This document shows, one piece after another, positions 54,393 through 58,973 of a stretch of 58,973 bases of DNA. The translations under genes were made by a program, and so were the position numbers. This DNA is from Puniceicoccaceae bacterium K14 (lineage in GTDB: Bacteria > Verrucomicrobiota > Verrucomicrobiia > Opitutales > Opitutaceae). The stretch is from positions 1 through 58,973 of the forward strand of contig JAKYXN010000035.1 in NCBI GenBank assembly GCA_022538095.1, given 5' to 3'. Each line of letters opens with the position of its first letter. The first letter of the stretch is position 1. The notes beneath the pieces were generated by a model. The model ran no database searches, had not been told where the DNA came from, and saw only the letters and a list, made by a program, of their open reading frames with translations.

Positions 54393-55639
54393 GCTCGCAA
54401 GCTACGACCTCAAATATCGCAATGAACCAAGACGCGTCACTGCCTAACCCGAAAAAGTGGTTAACAATTGGAGCCATCGGGCTTCTCATCTCCCTAGTCG
54501 GTCTAATATCTAGTCCGATCGGAGCGTACTCCTATCTGGTGTCTGTTCTTTTTGTGTCCTCGATTGCGATCGGGATGCTGTTTCTAGTGCTAATTCACCA
54601 CATCTTCGATGCGGGATGGTCCACAGTTGTTCGCCGCCAAGCGGAGAATTTCTTATCAGTGGTTCCGTATTTGGGATTCTTGTTCATACCGTTGTTTTTG
54701 ATGACGATGAAGGACAATGGCCTTATCTGGATTTGGATGGATGATACTGCCTCACTCCATGGTCATGGAACTGTGGGAGAGGATGTTCTCTACTTGAAGA
54801 AAACATGGTGGTTGAACGAAACGTTCTTCTGGATTCGTGCTATCATATGTTTTGGATCCTGGGCCTTTTTCGCTCGTGCACTGAGGAAGCATTCCTTTTC
54901 ACAAGATTCCGATGGTAAAGCCGAGCATACCTTCGCTTGCCGTAAGCTAGCAGCAGGTGGATTGGTTGTTGTCGCGCTTACTTGGTCATGCGCTGCCTTT
55001 GATTGGATCATGGGACTAGAGTACCATTGGTTCTCTACGATGTTTGGTGTTTGGTTCTTCGCAAATGCGATGCGTGCCGCACTCGCAGTATTGGTATTGA
55101 CCTGTACTTACTTGGTCGCAAAGGGACCTCTCAAGGGAATCTTTAACAATAAGCACCTCCACGATTTAACTACGCTTTCCTTTGCATTCTGTGTTTTCTG
55201 GGCATACATCAGTTTTTCTCAGTATTTCTTGATATGGAATGGCAACATTCCGGAAGAAACATTCTGGTTTAACTATAGAGAAGAGGGGATTTACTTCTAT
55301 ATCGGAATGTTCCTTGTATTTGGACACTTCCTATTCCCGTTCCTTTTCTTGCTACAGTTCAAACTCAAGACTGCCCACGCAAGCGCTCGATTCATTTGCT
55401 GCTGGATTCTGTTCATGCAGTTGTTTGACCTTTACTACAATATCTTACCTTCACTGAAAGACTCACATGGTGAGCCTTACCAAATGTTCTCTAGTCCGCT
55501 AAATTTTGTTTGGTTTATTTCAGGAATCGTTGGTGTCGTTGGTATTCTCCTTTGGGCATACTGGACGAGCTTCAACAAGGTGAAGATCATTCCAATCCGA
55601 GATCCACGTATCACGGAATCACTCAACCACAGCCACTAA
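54389..55639 (+). CDS. actF: Alternative complex III subunit ActF, NrfD-like membrane protein
   Basis: 416 residues with about ten hydrophobic helices in the NrfD-like fold, a paralogue of ActC as in other ACIII operons. H-H-I-F-D-A-G-W-S-T-V-V-R-R-Q-A-E near residue 70 and F-D-W-I-M-G-L-E-Y-H-W-F-S-T-M-F-G near residue 208 are typical. It has a role in complex stability and possible proton movement. Confidence 0.9.
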   Translation: MSSQATTSNIAMNQDASLPNPKKWLTIGAIGLLISLVGLISSPIGAYSYLVSVLFVSSIAIGMLFLVLIHHIFDAGWSTVVRRQAENFLSVVPYLGFLFIPLFLMTMKDNGLIWIWMDDTASLHGHGTVGEDVLYLKKTWWLNETFFWIRAIICFGSWAFFARALRKHSFSQDSDGKAEHTFACRKLAAGGLVVVALTWSCAAFDWIMGLEYHWFSTMFGVWFFANAMRAALAVLVLTCTYLVAKGPLKGIFNNKHLHDLTTLSFAFCVFWAYISFSQYFLIWNGNIPEETFWFNYREEGIYFYIGMFLVFGHFLFPFLFLLQFKLKTAHASARFICCWILFMQLFDLYYNILPSLKDSHGEPYQMFSSPLNFVWFISGIVGVVGILLWAYWTSFNKVKIIPIRDPRITESLNHSH

Positions 55640-55651
55640 TAAAAGATCAAG

Positions 55652-55918
55652 ATGGCGGATACACCCACACGTAGTTCTTTTCCGACAGTAATCGCAATTA
55701 TCGGAGCCTTTGCAGTCTTCATCGTTCTTTTGAGTTTCAAGTACGGCACTGAAGACTCTTCCACTGAAGAAGTGGTCGAACGGCCATCGCTTGCAGAGCA
55801 CGAAGCTGAAGCCACTGCCTTGCTTGGTGGTGCAAAGGTAATTGACGCCGCAAACGGAAAAGTTCGTTTACCGATTGATCGAGCGATGCAGCTCGTAGTC
55901 GCAGAAAATTCTAAATAG
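55652..55918 (+). CDS. Small single-pass membrane protein between actF and the CcoN-like gene
   Basis: 88 residues: a short N-terminus, a membrane helix at about 12-29, an acidic stretch (S-S-T-E-E-V-V-E), then a short C-terminal region with V-R-L-P-I-D-R-A-M-Q-L-V. No family recognised with certainty. Gaps of 12 nt before and 31 nt after place it firmly in the operon. It could be a linker subunit that holds the ACIII and CcoN-like parts together, but this is inference. Confidence 0.65.
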   Translation: MADTPTRSSFPTVIAIIGAFAVFIVLLSFKYGTEDSSTEEVVERPSLAEHEAEATALLGGAKVIDAANGKVRLPIDRAMQLVVAENSK

Positions 55919-55949
55919 TATTTTTTGCGAAAAACAAAACTGAAGTTCC

Positions 55950-57431
55950 ATGAACTTGATCTCTAACATTTGCTCAACCCTTTGTCCTCAACTTGAGGAT
56001 GGGGAAGAGGCACGCCAAACCGAAAGGGCTATTGATGCATCTTTGCGATTCCCAACTTTGGGACTCATCAAGGGGGCAGCAGTCTGGCTCGTCATCGCCT
56101 TGGCGTTTGGTATCGTCTCTTTTATCAAATTAGTTTCGCCCGATTTTATGGGTGATTCTGCAACCTTTACGTACGGGAAGGTGGTACCCGCTTTTTGGAA
56201 TGCTTTGGTCTATGGATTCGCTTTCAATGGTGGTCTTGCGTGCGCTACTTGGACAATTGGACGACTTACCGGAAAAGCGACAGGACTAAATATTACTCTC
56301 GTAATTGGAATCATTGCTTGGAATTTCAGCGTATTGTTTGGGCTTGGGGGAATTTTCTGGGGAGATCAGACTCCTTTTAGCCTACTGGAATTTCCCCCGT
56401 ATGCGGCTTACATGTTGTTGGCCTCTTTCGCTTTGATTGGGTTTTGGGCCTTAAAGACTTTTAATAAACGTATTTTTCGCAGCACTTTTGCGGCACAGTG
56501 GCATCTTGTCGCAGCAGTTTTCGCTTTTATTTGGATTTTGAGTGTCGCTATAATCATGCTTTATTGTGCACCTGTCCAAGGCGTTTTCCAAGGTCTTGTT
56601 GCAGCCTGGTACTCTAGCAATTTGCTAGGACTTGTGTTGTTCCCAATGACGTTCGCCGCACTTTACTATTTTATTCCAAAGGTGTTTGGTACGCCCATCG
56701 TAGGTTATCGTTATAGCGGGATCGCCTTTTGGACGTGGATGCTTTTTACCGCGTTTTCTGGTCCGGCTGCTCTTGTAAACGGGCCTGTTCCATTTTGGGT
56801 AAGCAGTATTGGCGTATTGGCTACGTTTGGATTGTTGATGCCAACTACTACGCTATCAATTCAATTTTTGAGTTCTCTACTGGGGAATTTTAGTAATATT
56901 TGGAAAACCATTGCTGGCCGGTTCCTTTTGATCGGGGCACTTTCATTCACCTTGTATTCATTACTGAGCATTTATGCTTCTTGGAGGATGACTAATGAGG
57001 TTATTCAATTTTCTCTCTTCGATTCTGGTCTAATGATCCTCGGATTGCTCGGTTTTGTCGGGATGACGCTCATTGGTGGCATGTATTATATATTGCCCCG
57101 AATAGTGAATAAGTCTCTGCCTTCTAATATAATTGACCTACAATTTTGGGCACAAAGCTTCGGCTTAATTCTTATGGTAGGTAGCTTGCTTTACGGTGGC
57201 TATCAGCAAGGTGCTCTTTTAAATGGTAGCAGTGACTCTTCTTTAGTCACTATCCTTACAGTTTCTCAATCATTCCTTTTTGTAACTATCCTAGGCGCAG
57301 TGTTCTATCTTTTTGGTGCCGTCGCGTTTATGGTTTCATACATTTGGGTGACGCTTTCAAGCCGCAGTGAAACTGAGAAATCCGCGGAATTGGTAAAAGC
57401 CTCATCTGATTTGGAGTATAGCGCATCATGA
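55950..57431 (+). CDS. CcoN-like (cbb3 oxidase subunit I) protein lacking all metal-ligand histidines
   Basis: 493 residues with about 12 membrane helices, clearly aligned with cbb3 CcoN (A-W-Y-x-x-N, Y-Y-F-I-P-K, G-P-x-x-L-x-x-x-P-V-P-x-W, I-G-G-M-Y-Y-I-L-P-R). The ligand positions are replaced: Phe82 for the helix-II haem b His (V-V-P-A-F-W-N-A-L), Ser223 for a CuB His (W-Y-S-S-N against W-Y-x-H-N), Ala273 and Ala274 for the CuB His pair (G-P-A-A-L), and Leu356 and Asp358 for the haem b3 and haem b His (L-F-D-S-G against H-V-H-S-G). The catalytic Tyr position is Thr267. The only His is His185. The frame is intact and the gene is coupled to the CcoO-like gene by ATGA, so it is not a decaying pseudogene. 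It cannot bind these metals as an oxidase and is probably a structural scaffold for cytochrome c subunits. Confidence 0.88.
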   Translation: MNLISNICSTLCPQLEDGEEARQTERAIDASLRFPTLGLIKGAAVWLVIALAFGIVSFIKLVSPDFMGDSATFTYGKVVPAFWNALVYGFAFNGGLACATWTIGRLTGKATGLNITLVIGIIAWNFSVLFGLGGIFWGDQTPFSLLEFPPYAAYMLLASFALIGFWALKTFNKRIFRSTFAAQWHLVAAVFAFIWILSVAIIMLYCAPVQGVFQGLVAAWYSSNLLGLVLFPMTFAALYYFIPKVFGTPIVGYRYSGIAFWTWMLFTAFSGPAALVNGPVPFWVSSIGVLATFGLLMPTTTLSIQFLSSLLGNFSNIWKTIAGRFLLIGALSFTLYSLLSIYASWRMTNEVIQFSLFDSGLMILGLLGFVGMTLIGGMYYILPRIVNKSLPSNIIDLQFWAQSFGLILMVGSLLYGGYQQGALLNGSSDSSLVTILTVSQSFLFVTILGAVFYLFGAVAFMVSYIWVTLSSRSETEKSAELVKASSDLEYSAS

Positions 57432-58054
57432 ATCGCGGTCCTTTTATTTTCATCGGTCTTTTCATAATCCTCGCTCTTTCGTGGGCGTACACGCTGGACC
57501 GCCCACAGGCTGAAAGCGGAAAGCTTTCACCAATCGGTTCTAGTTCTGAGCGAATGCCGAGAGAAACGGTTGGTTTAGCAGCCAAAGGCAAAGAAGTTTA
57601 CCAAGAAATGGGCTGTATTGCTTGTCACACACAACAAGTTCGTTTCGAGTCTGGATCCGATATCGCTCGGGGATGGGGAGAGCGTCAAAGCGTCGCTCGC
57701 GATTATATAGACCAAAATCCTGTTTTGTTAGGACATAACCGTATCGGCTCAGATCTTACGAATGTTGGTTTGCGTTACGAAGAAGCTGACGTTCTTCATC
57801 AACTTTTCTATAACCCACGTATTTCATCTTCTAAGTCTAACATGCCATCGTATTCGTTCCTCTACGAAGAACGAAAGATAATTGGTCAGGCTTCTGACAA
57901 TGCTCTGGTATTGCCGGACGAGTATGCTCCTGAAGAAGGAATGGAAATCGTTCCAACAAGCAAAGCCAACGCACTTGTAGCCTATATGCTATCACTCAAG
58001 GCCGACTACGATTTGGTTGAAGCTCCTAGTTTAAAGAAAGTTGATCTCAAGTGA
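57428..58054 (+). CDS. ccoO: CcoO-like monohaem cytochrome c
   Basis: 208 residues. N-terminal membrane helix (about 5-22), one haem site C-I-A-C-H near residue 63, followed by the CcoO-typical T-Q-Q-V-R, R-G-W-G, S-V-A-R-D-Y, R-I-G-S-D-L-T-N-V-G-x-R and the Met ligand region N-M-P-S-Y. In cbb3 oxidases CcoO sits against CcoN and passes electrons to haem b. Here the partner CcoN-like protein has no haem ligands, although this subunit keeps its own. Overlaps the previous and next genes by 4 nt each. Confidence 0.88.
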   Translation: MNRGPFIFIGLFIILALSWAYTLDRPQAESGKLSPIGSSSERMPRETVGLAAKGKEVYQEMGCIACHTQQVRFESGSDIARGWGERQSVARDYIDQNPVLLGHNRIGSDLTNVGLRYEEADVLHQLFYNPRISSSKSNMPSYSFLYEERKIIGQASDNALVLPDEYAPEEGMEIVPTSKANALVAYMLSLKADYDLVEAPSLKKVDLK

Positions 58055-58704
58055 ACGACGATAATCAACAAAACGAAAACTTGCCAGGTTTAGACCAAGG
58101 TAAGGCGAACGATGAAAGCCTCGTTAAGACTCATGCTCGTATTCGGAGAGAATACGTAGAAGGTTCCCCCGTTGCATTTTTCACTGCAATCGCTCTCATC
58201 CTTGTACTGACTTTCAGCTTTTTCTACATACGCCGTTACATGGCAGGTTTTGATGACCAGATGTACCTGACTGACCGCGAGCATATTGCTCAGTTCAAAG
58301 CATATGATACGGGCGAAGTTGTAGTGGCAGGCCCAGACGGAGCTAAGCTTTACCAGCAACAGTGTGTCGCATGTCACCAAGCGACTGGCCTAGGATTAGC
58401 AGGGGCTTTTCCTCCTCTCGCTGGCTCTGATTGGGTAACAGGAGGAGATGGTAATGTTCCAATTCGCGTCCTCTTAGCCGGATTGACAGGTCCTGTAAGC
58501 GTGAATGGCGAATCCTATAACGGAGCTATGCCAGCTTTTGGCCCAGTTTGGGATGATGAGCATATTGCTGCCGTTGTATCTTACATTCGCCAAGAGTGGG
58601 ACAACGGCGCTTCCGAAGTTACTCCTGAGCAGGTCAGTGAGATTCGTAGCGAAATCGGTAGCCGTGGAAATTGGACTGAAGACGAAATTCGAGCGTTCTT
58701 CTAA
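58051..58704 (+). CDS. CcoP-like monohaem cytochrome c
   Basis: 217 residues from a GTG start overlapping the ccoO stop. A soluble N-terminus of about 40 residues and one membrane helix (about 45-62) precede a cytochrome c domain with one C-V-A-C-H site near residue 106. A Met ligand lies in G-A-M-P-A-F-G near residue 154. The architecture matches CcoP with one haem domain instead of two, or the membrane-bound cytochrome of similar complexes. It probably accepts electrons from ActE/CcoO and hands them on. Last gene of the operon, followed by a terminator. Confidence 0.8.
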   Translation: MNDDNQQNENLPGLDQGKANDESLVKTHARIRREYVEGSPVAFFTAIALILVLTFSFFYIRRYMAGFDDQMYLTDREHIAQFKAYDTGEVVVAGPDGAKLYQQQCVACHQATGLGLAGAFPPLAGSDWVTGGDGNVPIRVLLAGLTGPVSVNGESYNGAMPAFGPVWDDEHIAAVVSYIRQEWDNGASEVTPEQVSEIRSEIGSRGNWTEDEIRAFF

Positions 58705-58728
58705 AACTCAATTGCTTAAAGAATTTTC

Positions 58729-58836
58729 TCAAAACGCTGTATGTTTTTCGTGCGGCGTTTTTTTATTTAATTTGTATTGAGCTACGATTTTCGAAATTTC
58801 GTTTACGTCAGTACCTTTGATGTGGCCCATTGTTCC
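58729..58836 (-). pseudogene. Possible C-terminal gene fragment cut by an IS66 element
   Basis: Reading the minus strand from the IS edge gives G-T-M-G-H-I-K-G-T-D-V-N-E-I-S-K-I-V-A-Q-Y-K-L-N, with codons like those of the neighbouring respiratory genes. It resembles the tail of a small cytochrome c domain (Met ligand, then a final helix), but this is too short to be sure. The stop is at the far end of the operon terminator, which is odd, so the original stop may be lost. Confidence 0.3.
58731..58764 (+). terminator. Terminator of the ACIII/cbb3-like operon
   Basis: AAAACGC pairs with GCGTTTT around a 17-nt loop and is followed by more T residues (GCGTTTTTTTA). It lies 27 nt after the last stop codon. 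Confidence 0.7.
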
Positions 58837-58857
58837 GTAAGCGTCCGGCGTAGAGCA
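58837..58857 (+). mobile_element. Left end of an IS66-family insertion sequence
   Basis: The sequence begins GTAAGCGTCCGG, and IS66-family elements characteristically start with GTAAGCG. The tnpB frame begins 58 bp further in. The 8 bp before it (ATTGTTCC, 58829-58836) would be the expected target duplication. The other end is outside the window. Confidence 0.7.
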
Positions 58858-58894
58858 TGTTGTTTTTGAATCTTTGACTTGATATTCTGTGTGG

Positions 58895-58973
58895 ATGTCT
58901 CGAATCGAAACGGATCGCTGCTACGTCTACTCCGGCGTAGTGGACTTGCGAAAGGGAGCCGACAGCTTGTGTG
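58895..58973 (+). CDS. tnpB: IS66 family accessory protein TnpB (partial, runs off the window)
   Basis: The first 26 codons of the IS66 second ORF. The residues Y-V-Y-S-G-V-V-D-L-R-K-G-A-D-S-L-C match the start of TnpB (Y-x-G-x-x-D-x-R-K-G-x-x-G/S-L). TnpB is needed for transposition with TnpC. No tnpA precedes it, so this IS seems to be a variant that starts directly with tnpB. The gene is cut by the window end. Confidence 0.8.
   Translation, partial: MSRIETDRCYVYSGVVDLRKGADSLC

Noticed and set aside
55950-57431. A nitric oxide reductase NorB-like subunit
   Set aside because: NorB also needs the same histidine ligands, and the surrounding CcoO- and CcoP-like genes point to the cbb3 branch.
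55950-58704. A functional cbb3-type cytochrome c oxidase
   Set aside because: The gene order fits, but the catalytic subunit lacks every metal-ligand histidine, so ordinary oxidase activity cannot be claimed.

Overview
The window looks like a chromosomal segment of a free-living, probably aquatic, polysaccharide-degrading bacterium of the Verrucomicrobiota, most likely near the Opitutia. This is an inference from gene content: a TonB-dependent receptor with an N-terminal plug-domain style typical of that group, a PEP-CTERM surface protein, many glycoside hydrolases with LacI/AraC regulators, a MamK/MreB-like actin, a GspC-less type II secretion cluster and an alternative complex III operon. 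No rRNA, tRNA or CRISPR array was found.

Region 1 (1-27 kb) is a carbohydrate-use region. A minus-strand group holds an AraC regulator, a GH39 glycosidase, a large secreted beta-helix/malectin protein, a TonB-dependent receptor and a secreted esterase. Plus-strand genes follow for a LacI regulator, a GPH-type sugar symporter, a GH2 beta-mannosidase and a D-2-hydroxyacid dehydrogenase. Next come a GH1 beta-glucosidase, a second LacI regulator and a complete L-arabinose operon (araB-araA-araD). A PEP-CTERM protein gene, a decayed homocysteine methyltransferase fragment, an alginate-lyase-like secreted enzyme and an MFS transporter complete the region. Three CG-centred palindromes (TCAANCGNTTGA) sit upstream of the TonB receptor, GH39 and GH1 genes and suggest a shared LacI-type regulon. 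Secreted enzymes would cut polymers outside, the TonB receptor and symporters would import oligosaccharides, and the signal-less GH39, GH2 and GH1 enzymes would finish digestion inside.

Region 2 (27-33.4 kb) holds regulation and cell architecture: a hybrid histidine kinase, a NarL-type response regulator, an actin-like filament protein with an unrecognised helical partner, and a YceH-family protein. Region 3 (33.6-44.4 kb) is a type II secretion cluster in the order gspG-H-I-J-K-L-M-D-(206/198 aa protein)-E-F. Region 4 (44.5-47.2 kb) has a LolCE/LolD-type ABC transporter and an SDR dehydrogenase.

Region 5 (47.5-58.7 kb) is the most interesting part. One tightly packed operon encodes alternative complex III (ActA, a fused ActB, C, D, E, F), two small extra proteins, and a cbb3-oxidase-like trio CcoN-CcoO-CcoP. 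The CcoO- and CcoP-like subunits keep their haem c motifs. The CcoN-like subunit is full length, in frame and recognisably CcoN, but none of the six histidines that bind haem b, haem b3 and CuB remains, and the whole 493-residue protein has one histidine. The operon therefore seems to encode a quinol-oxidising complex joined to a metal-free pseudo-oxidase scaffold carrying cytochrome c subunits. I know of no description of this arrangement, but I could not search. The window ends in the left end of an IS66-family insertion sequence.
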